Assembly: GCF_027579695.1 (NCBI RefSeq)
Contig: NC_083592.1
Location: 29,702,961 to 29,766,960, forward strand
Length of the DNA stretch: 64,000 bases
Origin: Neoarius graeffei
Lineage: Eukaryota > Chordata > Actinopteri > Siluriformes > Ariidae
Direction: 5' to 3'
A program made the translations under genes and the position numbers. A model generated the notes under the pieces. The model did no database searches. It had not been told where the DNA came from and saw only the letters and a list, made by a program, of their open reading frames with translations. Positions 1 through 10,977 of the stretch are shown here, piece after piece (within the stretch, counting starts at the first letter, position 1; each line of letters starts with the position of its first letter).

Positions 1-446
1 GCCAAATCTGTGCTACACAACTCATGTACACTCATGTACGACTTAGTTTTGTGGAATAACTGCTTATATATATATACACACAGTTGGGCAAAAAAGTATT
101 TAGTCAGCCACCAACTGTGCAAGTTCTCCCACTTAAAAAGATGAGAGAGGTCTGTAATTTTCATCATAGGTACACTTCAACTATGAGAGACAGAATGGGG
201 GGAAAGAATCCAGGAAATCACATTGTAGGATTTTTAATGAATTAATTGGTAAATTCCTCAGTAAAATAAGTATTTGGTCACCTACAAACAAGCAAGATTT
301 CTGGCTCTCACAGACCTGTAACTTCTTCCTTAAGAGGCTCCTCTGTCCTCCACTCGTTACCTGTATTAATGCCACCTGTTTGAACTCATTATCAGTATAA
401 AAGACACCTGTCCACAACCTCAAACAGTCATACTCCAAACTCCACT

Positions 447-1469
447 ATGGCCAAGACCAAAGAGCTGTCAAAGGACACCAGTAACAAAACTGCAGACCTG
501 CACCAGGCTGGGAAGACTGAATCTGCAATAGGTAAGCAGCTTGGTGTGAAGAAATCAACTGTGGGAGCAATTATTAGAAAATGGAAGACATACAAGACCA
601 CTGATAATCTCCCTCAATCTGGGGCTCCACGCAAGATCTCACCCCGTGGGGTCAAAATGATCACAAGAACAGTGAGCAAAAATCCCAGAACCACATGGGG
701 GGACCTAGTGAATGACCTGCAAAGAGCTGGGACCAAAGTAACAAAGGCTACCATCAGTAACACACTACGCCACCAGGGACTCAAATCCTGCAGTGCCAGA
801 CGTGTCCCCCTGCTTAAGCCAGTACATGTCCAGGCCCATCTGAAGTTTGCTAGAGAGCATTTGGATGATCCAGAAGAGGATTGGAAGAATGTCATATGGT
901 CAGATGAAACCAAAATAGAACTTTTTGGTAAAGACTCAACTTGTCGTGTTTGGAGGAGAAAGAATGCTGAGTTGCATCCAAAGAACACCATACCTACTGT
1001 GAAGCATGGGGGTGGAAACATCATGCTTTGGGGCTGTTTTTCTGCAAAGGGACCAGGACGACTGATCCGTGTAAAGGAAAGAATGAATGGGGCCATGTAT
1101 CGTGAGATTTTGAGTGAAAACCTCCTTCCATCAGCAAGGGCATTGAAGATGAAATGTGGCTGGGTCTTTCAGCATGACAATGATCCCAAACACACTGCCC
1201 GGGCAACGAAGGAGTGGCTTCGTAAGGAGCATTTCAAGGTCCTGGAGTGGCCTAGCCAGTCTCCAGATCTCAACCCCATAGAAAATCTTTGGAGGGAGTT
1301 GAAAGTCCGTGTTGCCCAGCGACAACCCCAAAACATCACTGCTCTAGAGGAGATCTGCATGGAGGAATGGGCCAAAATACCAGCAACAGTGTGTGAAAAC
1401 CTTGTGAAGACTTACAGAAAACGTTTGACCTCGGTCATTGCCATCAAAGGGTATATAACAAAGTATTGA
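447..1469 (+). CDS. Tc1 family DD34E transposase, open frame
   Basis: This 340-residue frame encodes a Tc1 transposase, which binds the element's inverted repeats and cuts and pastes it into TA sites. The N-terminal third has paired helix-turn-helix features ([12 protein letters not shown] near residues 36-47) and a GAPRKI-like linker; the catalytic part shows the three acidic residues in [11 protein letters not shown] (about 153), QHDNDPKHT (about 245) and [10 protein letters not shown] (about 280), with 34 residues between the last two. Length matches the family. No stop or frameshift is visible, but the element's right inverted repeat has been split by a LINE, so the copy is probably no longer mobile as a unit even if the protein works. 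The first ATG gives the canonical MAKTKELS start. Confidence 0.95.
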   Translation: MAKTKELSKDTSNKTADLHQAGKTESAIGKQLGVKKSTVGAIIRKWKTYKTTDNLPQSGAPRKISPRGVKMITRTVSKNPRTTWGDLVNDLQRAGTKVTKATISNTLRHQGLKSCSARRVPLLKPVHVQAHLKFAREHLDDPEEDWKNVIWSDETKIELFGKDSTCRVWRRKNAELHPKNTIPTVKHGGGNIMLWGCFSAKGPGRLIRVKERMNGAMYREILSENLLPSARALKMKCGWVFQHDNDPKHTARATKEWLRKEHFKVLEWPSQSPDLNPIENLWRELKVRVAQRQPQNITALEEICMEEWAKIPATVCENLVKTYRKRLTSVIAIKGYITKY

Positions 1470-2023
1470 GATGAACTTTTGTTATTGACCAAATACTTAC
1501 TTTCCACCATAATTTGCAAATAAAATCTTTAAAAATCAGACAATGTGATTATCTGGATTTTTTTTTCTCATTTTGTCTCTCCCCTCCTAGAACTGCCACC
1601 TTATTGTGGTGGAGGGGTTTGTGTGCTTGAATGATCCTAGGAGCTATGTTGTCGGGGGCATTACGCCCCTGTTAGGGTCTCCCAAGGCAGACAGGTCCTA
1701 GGTGACAGGCCAGACCAAGAGCAGTTCCCCAAAACCCCTTATGAAGAATAATCAATCAAGGACCATGACGTTGCCCGGTATGGCGCAGCCGGGGCCCCAC
1801 CCTGGAGCCAGGCCTGGGGTTGGGGCTCGTATGCGAGTGCTTGGTGGCCAGGCCTTTGCCCACGGGGCCCGGCCGGGCTCAGCCTGAAGTGGTGACGTTG
1901 GCCCGATCTCCTGTGGGTTCACCACCCACAGAGGTAGCCGGAAGGGGCTGGTGCACTGTGGATTGGGCGGCAGTCGAAGGCAGGGGCCTCGACGACCTGA
2001 TCCCCAGACACAGCGGCTAGCTG

Positions 2024-2995
2024 TTGGGACATGGAATGTCACTTCACTGGGGGGGGAAAGAGCCTGAGCTTGTGCGGGAGGTTGAGAGGTACCGGCTAGA
2101 GATAGTCGGGCTCACCTCCACGCACAGCTTGCGCTCCGGAACCCAGCTCCTCAAGAGGGGCTGGACTGTCCACTTCTCTGGAGTTGCCCATGGTGAACGG
2201 CGGCGGGCTGGTGTGGGCTTGCTTATAGCTCCCCAGCTCAGCCGCCATGTGTTGGAGTTTACCCCAGTGAAAGAGAGGGTCACCTCTCTGTGCCTTCGGA
2301 TTGGGGAGAGGACTCTTGCTGTTGTTTGTGCCTACGGGACGAATAGCAGTATAGAGTATCCGGCCTTCTTGGAGTCCCTGGGAGAGGTACTGACAGGTGC
2401 TCAGACTGGGGGCTCCATTGTTCTACTGGGGGACTTCAACGCTCACGTGGGCGACAACAGTGACACCTGGAGGGGAGTGATTGGGAGGAACAGCCTCCCC
2501 GATCTGAACCCGAGTGGTGTTTTGTTATTGGACTTCTGTGCTAGTCACAGTTTGTCCATAACGAACACCATGTTCGAGCATAGGGGTGTCCATAAGTGCA
2601 CGTGGCACCAGGACACCTTAGGTCGGAGGTCGATGATCGACTTTATTGTCGTTTCATCGAATCTCCGGCCCTATGTCTTAGACACTTGGGTGAAGGGAGG
2701 GGCTGAGCTGTCAACTGATCACCACCTGGTGGTGAGTTGGATCCGCTGGTGGAGGAGGAAGCCGGACAGACCTGGCAGGCCCAAACGTATGGTGAGGGTC
2801 TGCTGGGAACGTCTGGCTGAGCACTCTGTCGGGGAGGTCTTTAACTCCCACCTCCGGGAGAGCTTCTCCCAGCTTCTGAGGGAGGCGGGAGACATTGAGT
2901 CTGAGTGGCCCATGTTCTCTACCTCCATTGTAGACGCGGCTGTTCGGAGCTGTGGCCACAAGGTCTCTGGTGCCTGTGGTGGCGGCAATCCCTGA
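2024..2995 (+). pseudogene. LINE ORF, apurinic-type endonuclease part
   Basis: This 323-residue stretch is the N-terminal endonuclease domain of the LINE polyprotein, which nicks target DNA to prime reverse transcription. Visible APE signatures are [21 protein letters not shown] (about residues 135-146) and [12 protein letters not shown] (about 230-241), the conserved asparagine/aspartate and SDH-like catalytic motifs. The frame stops at 2993-2995 and continues in the same phase at 3059, so the break is a single nonsense codon between the endonuclease and RT domains. The annotated ATG at 2024 may not be the true start because similarity to a leader region upstream could not be judged. Confidence 0.85.
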
Positions 2996-3058
2996 ACCCA
3001 GTGGTGGACACCGAAAGTAAGGGATGCTGTCAAGCTGAAGAAGGAGTCCTATCGGGCC

Positions 3059-3706
3059 ATGTTGGCCTCCAGGACTCCTGAGGCAGCTGATGGGTATCGG
3101 CAGACCAGGCGTGCCGCAGCTCGGGCAGTTGCAGAGGCAAAAACTCGGAACTGGGAGGAGTTTGGTGAGGCCATGGAGGAGGACTATCGGTCAGCCTCGA
3201 AGAAATTCTGGCAAACCGTCCAGCACCTCAGGAGGGGGAAGCAGTACTCTGCCAACACTGTTTACAGTGCGGGTGGGGAGCTGTTGACCTCGACTGGGGA
3301 CATTGTCGGGCGGTGGGAGGAATACTTCAAGGATCTCCTCAATCCCACAGTCACGTCTTCCATTGAGGAAGCAGAGGCTGATGACTCAGGGGCGGACTCG
3401 TCCATTACCCAAGCCGAAGTCACTGAGGTGGTTAGCAAGCTCCTCAATGGCAAGGCACCGGGGATGGATGAGATCCGCCCCAAGTATCTCAAGTCTCTGG
3501 ATGTTGTGGGGCTGTCTTGGCTGACATGCCTCTGCAACATCGCGTGGCGGTCAGGGACAGTGCCTCTGGAGTGGCAGACTGGGGTGGTGGTCCCTCTTTT
3601 TAAGAAAGGGAAGCGGAGAGTATGCTCCAATTATAGGGAATCACACTTCTCAGCCTCCCAGGGAAGGTTTACTTCAGGGTACTGGAGAGGAGAATTTGGC
3701 CGATAG
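3059..3706 (+). pseudogene. LINE ORF, linker and start of reverse transcriptase
   Basis: This part continues the endonuclease frame after the nonsense codon at 2993. It holds the linker (NWEEFGEAMEEDYRSASKKFW) and the first RT block, seen as LLNGKAPGMDEIRPKYLK and EWQTGVVVPLFKKG near the end. Around 3640 the reading frame shifts: the sequence after CSNYR no longer resembles RT in this phase, while a different phase picks up RT again by 3787. The frame therefore marks decay of the LINE copy rather than a separate protein. Confidence 0.8.
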
Positions 3707-3786
3707 TCGAACCTCGGATCCAGGAGGAACAATGTGGTTTTCGTCCTGGTCGCGGAACACTGGACCAGCTCTATACCCTTCATAGG

Positions 3787-4848
3787 GTGCTCGAGGGTTC
3801 ATGGGAGTTTGCCCAACCAGTCCACATGTGCTTTGTGGATCTGGAGAAGGCATTTGACCATGTCCCTCATGGTATTCTGTGGGGGGTGCTTCGGGAGTAT
3901 GGGGTTCGGGGCTCTTTGCTAAGGGCTGTCCGGTCCCTGTACAAATGGAGCAGGAGTCTGGTTCGCATTGGCGGCTGTAAGTCAGACCTGTTCCCAGTGC
4001 ATGTTGGACTCCGGCAGGGCTGCCCTTTGTCACCGGTTCTGTTCATAATTTTTATGGACAGAATTTCTAGGCACAGCCAGGGGCCGGAAGGAATCCTGTT
4101 TGGGAACCACAGGATTTCATCTCTGCTTTTTGCAGATGATGTTGTCCTGTTGGCTTCTGCAAACCAGGACCTTCAGCATGCACTGGGGTGGTTTGCAGTC
4201 AAGTGTGAAGCAGCTGGGATGAGAATCAGCACCTCCAAGTCCGAGGCCATGGTTCTCGACCGGAAAAGGGTGGCTTGCCCTCTCCAGGTTGGTGGAGAAG
4301 TCTTGCCTCAAGTGGAGGAGTTTAAGTATCTCGGGATCTTGTTCACAAGTGAGGGAAAGATAGAGCGTGAGATCGACAGGCGGATCGGTGCGGCCTCCAC
4401 AGTGATGCGGTCGCTTTACTGGTCCGTCATGGTGAAGAAGGAGCTGAGCCAAAAGGCGAAGCTCTCGATTTACCGGTCGATCTACATTCCGACTCTCACC
4501 TATGGTCATGAGCTTTGGGTAATGACCGAAAGAACAAGATCACGGATACAAGCGGCCGAAATGAGTTTCCTTCGCAGGGTGGCTGGGTGCTCCCTTAGAG
4601 ATAGGGTGAGAAGTACAGTCACTCGGGAGGAGCTCGGAGTAGAGCCGCTGCTCCTCCACATCGAGAGGAATCAGCTGAGGTGGCTCGGACATCTCTTTCG
4701 GATGCCTCCTGGACACCTCCCTGGGGAGGTGTTCCAGGCATGTCCCCCCCAGGAGGAGGCCCTGGGGAAGACCCAGGACACGCTGGAGGGACTATGTCTC
4801 TCAGCTGGCCTGGGAATGTCTCGGTGTTCTTTCCGAGGAGCTGGCTGA
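3787..4848 (+). pseudogene. LINE ORF, reverse transcriptase catalytic region
   Basis: This segment carries the RT palm and fingers: CFVDLEKAFDHVPH (motif with the first catalytic aspartate), LRQGCPLSPVLFIIF, and SLLFADDVVLLA, where FADD is the catalytic box. A C-terminal region with LTYGHELWVMTE, RTRSRIQAAEMSFLRRVAG and QLRWLGHL follows, typical of fish LINEs of this group. A second shift near 4745 spoils the last part (the arginine-rich tail and a W-rich end lie in another phase up to about 4935). The first ATG listed is not a real start: the domain is continuous with the upstream frame in the active ancestor. Confidence 0.88.
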
Positions 4849-5053
4849 GGTGTCTGGGGAAAGGGAAGTTTGGGCTTCCATTCTCAGACTGCTGCCTCTG
4901 CGACCCAGCCCTGGATAAGCGGAAGAAGATGAGACGAGGCATTTTGTCTCTCATAGTTGAGGTATACCTATGATGAAAATTACAGGCCTCTCTCATCTTT
5001 TTAAGTGGGAGAACTTGCACAATTGGTGACTGACTAAATACTTTTTTGCCCCA

Positions 5054-5056
<3 letters not shown>

Positions 5057-5120
<64 letters not shown>
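5057..5120. repeat. (TA)n microsatellite
   Basis: About 64 bases of alternating TA sit exactly at the TA target of the Tc1 element, between its right end and the next SINE. A shorter TA run also flanks the left end at 65-76. Confidence 0.95.
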
Positions 5121-5123
<3 letters not shown>

Positions 5124-5490
5124 ACAGCACAGTGGTGTAGTGTTAGCACTCTCACCTCACAGCAAGAAGGTTCTGGGTTCAAGCCCCGTGGCCGGCAAGG
5201 GCCTTTCCGTGCTGGGTTTGCATATTCTCCCCTTGTCTCTGTGGGTTTCCTCTGGGTGCTCCGGTTTCCCCCACAGTCCAAAGACATGCAGGTTAGGCTA
5301 ATTGTTGGCTCTAAATTGACTGTAGGTATGAATGTGAGTGTGAATGGTTGTTTGTCTCTGCGTCAGCCCTGTGATGACCTGGTGACTTGTCCAGGGTGTA
5401 CCCCACCTCTCGCCCATAGTCAGCTGGGATAGACTCCAGCTTGCCTGCAACCCTGTACAGGATAAGCGGCTAGGGATAATGGATGGATAT
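5124..5490 (+). mobile_element. V-SINE copy A, full length
   Basis: A tRNA-derived SINE. The head has an A-box-like GTGGTGTAGTGTTAGCAC and B-box-like GGGTTCAAGCC. A conserved central block follows (GTGGGTTTCC, CTCCGGTTTCCCCCACAG, CCAAAGACATGCAGG), then the long body through AGCTGGGATAGACTCCAGC and the 3' tail GGATAAGCGGCTAGGGATAA with a GGAT simple repeat. It is more diverged than copies D, G, I and J. Transcription by RNA polymerase III and mobilisation by a partner LINE are known for such SINEs. Confidence 0.92.
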
Positions 5491-5560
5491 GTGTATGTAT
5501 GTGTATGTGTATATGTATGTATGTATATGTGTGTGTGCGTGTGTGTGTGCTTTGTACAGA
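5491..5560. repeat. (TG)n/(TATG)n-rich microsatellite
   Basis: Interrupted TGTATG and TGTG runs continue from the tail of the SINE, probably grown from its terminal simple repeat. Confidence 0.8.
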
Positions 5561-5642
5561 TGAATGTACATTAATAGTGCTAATAGAAAGAATTGTAATG
5601 AATGAAAAGAAGGAAACTGCAAAAGTGACAGTATTCAACAGG

Positions 5643-5644
5643 AT

Positions 5645-5727
<83 letters not shown>
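5643..5727. repeat. (GATA)n microsatellite
   Basis: About 21 uninterrupted GATA/TAGA units. Long GATA tracts are common in fish and usually length-variable. Confidence 0.97.
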
Positions 5728-5728
<1 letters not shown>

Positions 5729-5754
5729 CAAATTGACTCTAAGGTGACTAATGG

Positions 5755-5965
5755 CAGTAAACAAGACAGCTCTGACGGTGCAAAGTGACAGGAGGAGCAG
5801 GGTTATGAACAGGACTATACAGTAGAGAGGTCAGAGTTCTCTCTGTCAGACAGAGGTGAGTTATTGTACAGTATGATGGCTTGGGGCAGGAAAGATTTCC
5901 TGTATTGGTCCCTACGACAGTGAAGAAGGTGTTGGAGAAGGTGCTCCTCTGTCTATCCAGAGTAT
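5755..5965 (-). pseudogene. LINE reverse-transcriptase C-terminal remnant
   Basis: On the minus strand the segment translates to CRRDQYRKSFLPQAI followed by ILYNNSPL and a stop, which matches the very C-terminal ending of many fish LINE ORF2 proteins (the RYKKSFIPQAIxLxN pattern). Upstream codons (EEHLLQHLLH) also fit. Only this tail is present, so it is a 5'-truncated LINE copy, the usual outcome of incomplete reverse transcription. Clade cannot be assigned. Confidence 0.6.
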
Positions 5966-6107
5966 TTGTTGGTTTGTCTACTCCTGGTTATGTCTACTCT
6001 TGAAATCTGTACATTTACTGTCTTTAACAAAGGTTACTAAAGTACATACATCATTATCATGTTGTATGAAAACAATTATTATTATTTTCCAATTGATAGA
6101 TGGATGT

Positions 6108-6174
<67 letters not shown>
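6108..6174. repeat. (TTTC)n microsatellite
   Basis: About 16 uninterrupted TTCT units. Confidence 0.97.
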
Positions 6175-6175
<1 letters not shown>

Positions 6176-6179
6176 AAAC

Positions 6180-9100
6180 CCTTTCAAACTCAATCTACCT
6201 TCATCTTAAACACACAACCCCTCAAACTTTTCAGCCTATTTACTGTGAACATGTGCTTATCATTGCTTGTTGGCTGCAGTGTGAATCCAAAGCCGTCGCA
6301 GGCTAAATCGTTATGTAGCTCTTTGTGACTGCCAAGTATCATATTAAAAAATGCATATTAAAGTATATATAAGGCTGCACTTATTACATAATCAAAGCTT
6401 TTGAAAAAAAAAGTTATAAATAATAGTATGCACAATCATTTATCTTTATATATTACTTTGGCGAAGAGTCTCAAGAAGACAAATAAAACAGCAGTCATGT
6501 TAAGTAAAGCAGATGATAAAGGCTGGCAAAGAGAGAGAAGTTGGAAAGTTGGCGAGCATCTCTGAAATGAAAGACTGCTTGATTTATAGTTCTGTACTTT
6601 TGAGCTTAGCGCTGTGAAATGTGCCTTGGCACTGTGCCTTTCCTCAGGCTTTCACTGCCAGTGCTGGAGCTTCTTTTGTTGTTTCAGTTCGAGGCGGAGG
6701 TTTTCCAGCAGAGCTCCAGTAGACCCCATGCTTTCAAGGGCAACACCTGAACCCAAACAACCCATTTATCTCTTTCATGGACCTATTCAAGCTTTACAAT
6801 CAAGCAAATATAACAGACTACAGTGCTGATTTCTAACACAAAATCCTGATGTCTGCCATCATTTACAGACTTTCGAGGCTGCCTTTTTGGCTTCTTCAGA
6901 ACAGGTTGTGTGATCAGGTTCTGTCAGGTCGGTGTCAAAACAAATAGCAGCGCAATGACCAGAATGTGAGTGCAGTGCTGGAATTTGTACAGCCACACCC
7001 TCAGGGCTCTGTAGTTAAAGTCAAACCCAATATGGACTTTAGATTGCGTTTTTATAAGCCGCAGCACCTAATTAAACCAGGGTAGCTTCGAATAAGACAG
7101 CGGCTCTCTTTACTGGGGTATTTGGACTTCAGCAGTGCAGGTGGCTATGATGTTCAGGGGTGAAATAAAATATAATCAATACCGATGAGACTAATAGAAA
7201 CTGTTCTTAAAGGAGACGCCCCTATGATTCCATAAAAACCTTCCTTTATGATGCTTTCTTCCTTTTCCATTCATTGAATTTTAGCACATAAGGCATGTAT
7301 AATGACTTTGATATGACTTACAAGCAAATTATCCAACAATGAAGACTAAATACAGTTTAAAAAAAAGAAAGAAAAAAAACCCTGAAGGTTTTCTAAAGAA
7401 ACCAACAACACAAGGGTTTCCTCCTTTTGGACCGTTACAACAGTTAAACATTTAACTAACCATTTTTGAAGGAATTAGAGTCAAAGTGTGAGCGTAGTAA
7501 CCCAGTAAGATCAATTTTGACTTCATAATAATGGCCATGATAATAACTATGAGTTGTGCCGATGATATTTGGCACATATGAACAATATTTACACCAAAAC
7601 AGCCTTCAGGACCTTGCCAGATGAATGATACCTTATTTACAGCTCTACTCCCTGATGAAATGCAAATTAGAGAAGGCTTCATCCATTGATCTTTTCCTCC
7701 AAATGGCACAATGTTGGATGCCTGATTGAACTATAATTACAGCTATTTGGCTTAAGATCCACGTCTGGCTTCAGGACAAGTAATTAAAATTAAGGTAGGA
7801 GTGCAGTGCCATTGCCAGACCCATCTGTGTACACATGTTCCTATCACAATCTGTGAAGCTGGATGCCAAATCACTGGGTTATCAAAGTGTTTCCTACATA
7901 ATTCTGAGAAGCAATTAAAACTCCAGAAAAGTGTAAACAGAACTGAGAAGAGACCATTTTTAAATCCCATTTTTTGTCAATAGCTTCATCCCAAACCATG
8001 ATCCATGAAGAGTGACCCCAATGAAGGGTCCATTTTATTGCTTGTGAGATATTCAGAGTCTTAACGTATAAGCTACAGACAAGACAAAGGCGTATGATGA
8101 TAACCAGGACGTTGGCAGAAGAATCATCACCTTGGAGTGAGCTGCAGGCTTTTGTGTAGTGCTGATGAAGCTGAGCAGAAGCCCTGGAGCCACATTCAAC
8201 ACTCCATTAATCAGGGTTTAAACAGCTGTGGCCTGCCTTGCTTCTTCTGCAGCCTAATTGGTGGAGATTAGTGCTTTTACTGCTGACCTCAGACCGGTTT
8301 GTTGCCACACTTATCATCTTCTGGTGACCAGTTTCCTTCCTGGTTGGTAGTTGGATGAACATAATTACACATCATGACAGACTCTCTTATAGAAACGTCT
8401 GAAATCTAAAATCCTGTCGTAATTCTGTGGATATCTCAGATTAAAGTTGAGGCAGAGAACCAACTGTGCACTCAAAAGCTCATTTCATACTAATTGAGCA
8501 TTTTAGGTCAAGTGAGACTCAGGCACAGTTTCTAGCACACAGTAGTTTCACATTAACTAGGAGTACAGGATTTTCTGGTTTCCTTGTTGAAGGAATAACG
8601 GCAGGTCTGTGGTCTAAACCTCTCATAGATCATTAATTACTTCTTCTAGGCCTTTGGTTTATTTGTCAGGCATTATTGCTCTGCGTGGATGGATAGCTCC
8701 TGTGCCGTCAGTTTTGTAAAAGCCCGTGCTTGAAGTGTTGGAGCTACCCAAATATTTATTCTGCCTGGACCAAGCTGAACATCTCAGGGTGTCTTACTTC
8801 CTTTGCCAAACACTCAGAAGGCCCCTTGTGTTTAAAAAGGTTAGCTTCTCTCATTTTGTTTATAATAGCGTAGCCGAGACCTAACCATGGCTAAGAAAAA
8901 AAAAAACTACCCTGGGTGAATCAGGCATTAATCAAAACTTTGATTAATCTTAACATATTCCAGTTAAAGATGTTCAAAATACTGTATTTAAGGATTTAAT
9001 TTGTATGTATTAATAATGAATAATAAAGTAATAGTAATAGTAGTAATAGAGATATCTTGTGTCCAGAGCCTGTTTTTGTTAATGATAGTCAATGTGAATA

Positions 9101-9782
9101 ATCTGAAGCAAACCTCTCCAGTAATATTTCAGTGTAACAATAATAGAAGTGTGTTTATAACACAGCGTAGTGTGGCGTCAGTTTCCGAGAAATCACTTTG
9201 CACGTTTTGTTCCAGCATGTTTCCACAACACACTTCAAAGCATTTTTGCCACTGGTTCTCAGCACAGTGACTTCACGAGTGTATCTCTAGCGCTGATCAT
9301 CATCACAGGGGCTGCACAGCCATTTCACGCATCATTGAGCGAACAAACAAACAGAGGTGCGACCAGGCCCGCTTAACGTAACAACCGAACGGCAGATCAA
9401 CACATCCATGAAGAGACGTACAAGGAATGTTTTTGCTCTCATTCCCTCCCCCAAGCAGTAAGGAAGCAGAGCCAAGCTGAGATTCCTCGGTGTCAGACAT
9501 GTGTATTAGATTGCATCCTGAGGCAGTGCACCTGGGTGCTGCTGTTGACACAACTGTCATCCGTGCTGACAATATTTATGGTCACTTCAGGGTGACCACA
9601 GATGTGTGGACGTCTTCTGCATTTGTCTGGGATGTTTAGTTCATCTGATTGTGGAGCTGGCAGGACTTTGTCTTGTTCTCCCAGAACAATACAATACTCC
9701 TAATACACACAGGTACAACTGAATAACATACACAAACACACTCTTATTACAATGTAAATTATCTGGTGGAAGAAATGAAACA
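6180..9782. other. 3.6 kb without recognisable genes or repeats
   Basis: No frame here has a recognisable domain, and no inverted repeat or SINE is evident. AT-rich blocks containing TAATTA/AATTAA motifs occur (for example 7725-7795 and 8245-8280). This is the longest apparently non-repetitive stretch on the left side and may hold regulatory sequence. Confidence 0.5.
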
Positions 9783-9906
9783 CTATTCTTGGGTTTCACG
9801 TGACATCACATCCACCTCATTAGTTATTCAAAACTTTAGCTGGTGGTCTACCAAAGCTCAGTTCACAAAGCGTTTGTACAGAGAAGGTGCATTGCTCACA
9901 TGAAAA

Positions 9907-10114
9907 ATGCCTTACGCTTGCGTTGTTCAAATCGATCAAACTGTGAAACTGATAAAAGTTTCTTCAGGGTTCCCCGTGAACTAATAAAAAAGGGGTGAAC
10001 GAACACAGGATTTCACAAAAAGACGTCGAGAAAGGTGGCTTTTGAACCTCTCACTGAAATCGAAGGGAGCCGAGTTGAAGCATGTTCGAGTTTGCAGTCA
10101 TCACTTGGTGAAAG
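9907..10114 (+). pseudogene. THAP-domain exon, frameshifted
   Basis: THAP domains are C2CH zinc fingers that bind DNA and occur in P-element-type transposases and host factors. Here MPYACVV from the ATG at 9907 gives the first cysteine; one shift later CSNRSNCETDKSFFRVPREL supplies the second cysteine and the FFR.P signature; after another shift near 9996 comes ERTQDFTKRRRERWLLNLS and VRVCSHHLVKG, the distal C..H pair. The exon ends at G|GTTTGT (10114/10115), the same position and phase as the donor in the 52-kb copy. At least two frameshifts make it non-functional. Confidence 0.75.
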
Positions 10115-10198
10115 GTTTGTATATCCCTCTCAGCTATGTCCTTAGTGTTTTCCAAGTACTTCTTTTTTGCTATGTGTTGTTATTTTATGGTACTTTTT

Positions 10199-10393
10199 TT
10201 AGTCACGAAGCGCTAAAGTCCCCAGCTGTTTCTTTGTTTCCTCCTCACAAAGTCCATATGCATGAAGGTCGCGACAAAATTCTTCCCTGGCCATACAGTT
10301 ACAATGCGCCATGATCACTTCTCCATCTTGTTTAACTAAGATCCAGGTCTTTAAAGGGGTTTCTGATGATCTTTGTGAATGATTTACCTGAGA
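10199..10393 (-). pseudogene. SWIM zinc-finger exon remnant
   Basis: Read on the minus strand, an acceptor-like CTCTTATCTCTCAG is followed by [18 protein letters not shown] and then [13 protein letters not shown]. The HSQR..ETP..W block followed by AHC.CMA is the characteristic start of a SWIM-type zinc finger (CxC...CxH) found in a family of large fish and cnidarian proteins that, as far as I recall, often also carry a YqaJ-like nuclease domain. The second half of the finger is lost, since the sequence after CMAR diverges. It pairs with the upstream exon at 10486-10746. Confidence 0.6.
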
Positions 10394-10485
10394 GATAAGA
10401 GCGAGCACAAGTGAGAATCAAGTGAACTGTTGTTTGTTTGCATTTCAACTTGCAGTGCTTCGTTGTAAAGATGTGAACGAAAAGC

Positions 10486-10800
10486 TTAAAAAGACATACT
10501 TATATGGGCAAAAACAATACAGGATTCATTCGGCAGAGACTTGATACCGAGGTCCTTTACCCAGCCACATACAAAAAAGTTGTAAGCCTCCATACTCTTC
10601 CACACTTTCATCTGTTTTGCGGTGTAGAAGGACGTCTGTAACACCAGATAGTTCGAGATGTCGGGGAACTCGACTGAAGGGTAGTTTTCAAGATCGTATG
10701 ACAAATCCTTCTTTCCCAGACTGTACTGGTCGATTCCATTGCACACAGCAATCTCCTGAATCTATCTAAAGCGAGCAGTGGCTTCTAGATTACGAGCATA
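10486..10800 (-). pseudogene. Exon upstream of the SWIM finger (conserved YLV..S.YTxxQMKxxKSLEAYN block)
   Basis: The minus-strand frame reads CNGIDQYSLGKKDLSYDLEN then PSVEFPDISNYLVLQTS and FYTAKQMKVWKSMEAYNFF, a block I know from SWIM-type fish proteins, ending close to a GT at about 10500. The next exon (10393-10199) continues it in the expected order. The frame is open from 10746 leftward, but upstream there is an in-frame stop near 10763. The GIDxY..K.DLS.D..P.VEFPD portion aligns with the minus-strand frame at the right end of the element at 52646-52945, so the two elements share this gene. Confidence 0.6.
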
Positions 10801-10977
10801 CTCTAAGTTATCGCTAGTTGTTTGCACTACAGCAGCTATTTTAGTTTGCTAGACCACCAGCTGTTTTACCGGAAGTGAAATCGCTAAGAAAAGTCACGTG
10901 ACTGAAACCCAAGAATAGAGAGAGCTAAACAGGTTCACTTCCAAGCTTGCTAGCTTGGAGTAGTAATTAGTTCCAAG

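Larger units (their letters stand above)
1581..4939 (+). mobile_element. APE-type non-LTR retrotransposon (LINE), near full length
   Basis: A 3.36-kb LINE lies between two copies of CATTTTGTCTCT (1569-1580, 4940-4951), the expected target-site duplication. It has a GC-rich untranslated leader (1581-2023), one long interrupted frame with endonuclease then reverse transcriptase, and a short 3' end GGATAAGCGGAAGAAGATGA (4914-4933). No RNase H is recognised. Its product family is the common fish one with a Cys-poor C-terminal region around LRWLGHL. Clade is not settled here: RTE-like and Nimb/I-like are both possible. Confidence 0.88.
81..5056 (+). mobile_element. Tc1-like transposon, interrupted by a LINE
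   Basis: A Tc1/mariner element begins with CAGTTGGGCAAAAAAG at 81 and ends with the inverted copy CTTTTTTGCCCCACTG at 5041-5056, followed by TA. Inverted repeats of roughly 100 bases or more are visible at both ends (81-200 and 4952-5056 plus 1569-1580). The element is not contiguous: 1581-4939 is a LINE that landed in the right inverted repeat and duplicated CATTTTGTCTCT (1569-1580 and 4940-4951). Without the insert it is about 1.6 kb, the usual Tc1 size. A TATA-like TATAAAAG lies at 396-403, 43 bases before the transposase start. Confidence 0.93.
9783..10918. mobile_element. Inverted-repeat element with THAP and SWIM-type gene remnants (copy 1)
   Basis: The element is bounded by a perfect 16-bp inverted repeat: CTATTCTTGGGTTTCA at 9783-9798 and its complement at 10903-10918. 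Just inside, CACGTGAC occurs on both sides with a 2-base shift. The left part encodes a broken THAP domain reading rightward; the right part encodes two exons of a SWIM-type protein reading leftward. At 1.14 kb it is far too short for both genes, so it is an internally deleted derivative. The plan matches the element at 51872-52944. Confidence 0.8.

Noticed and set aside
614-1375. Several minus-strand frames across the first transposase
   Set aside because: They are antisense shadows of the Tc1 transposase with no domain of their own.
5046-5432. Open frame beginning in the TA repeat and crossing a SINE
   Set aside because: It encodes an isoleucine/tyrosine repeat from the microsatellite and then SINE sequence; SINEs are not translated.
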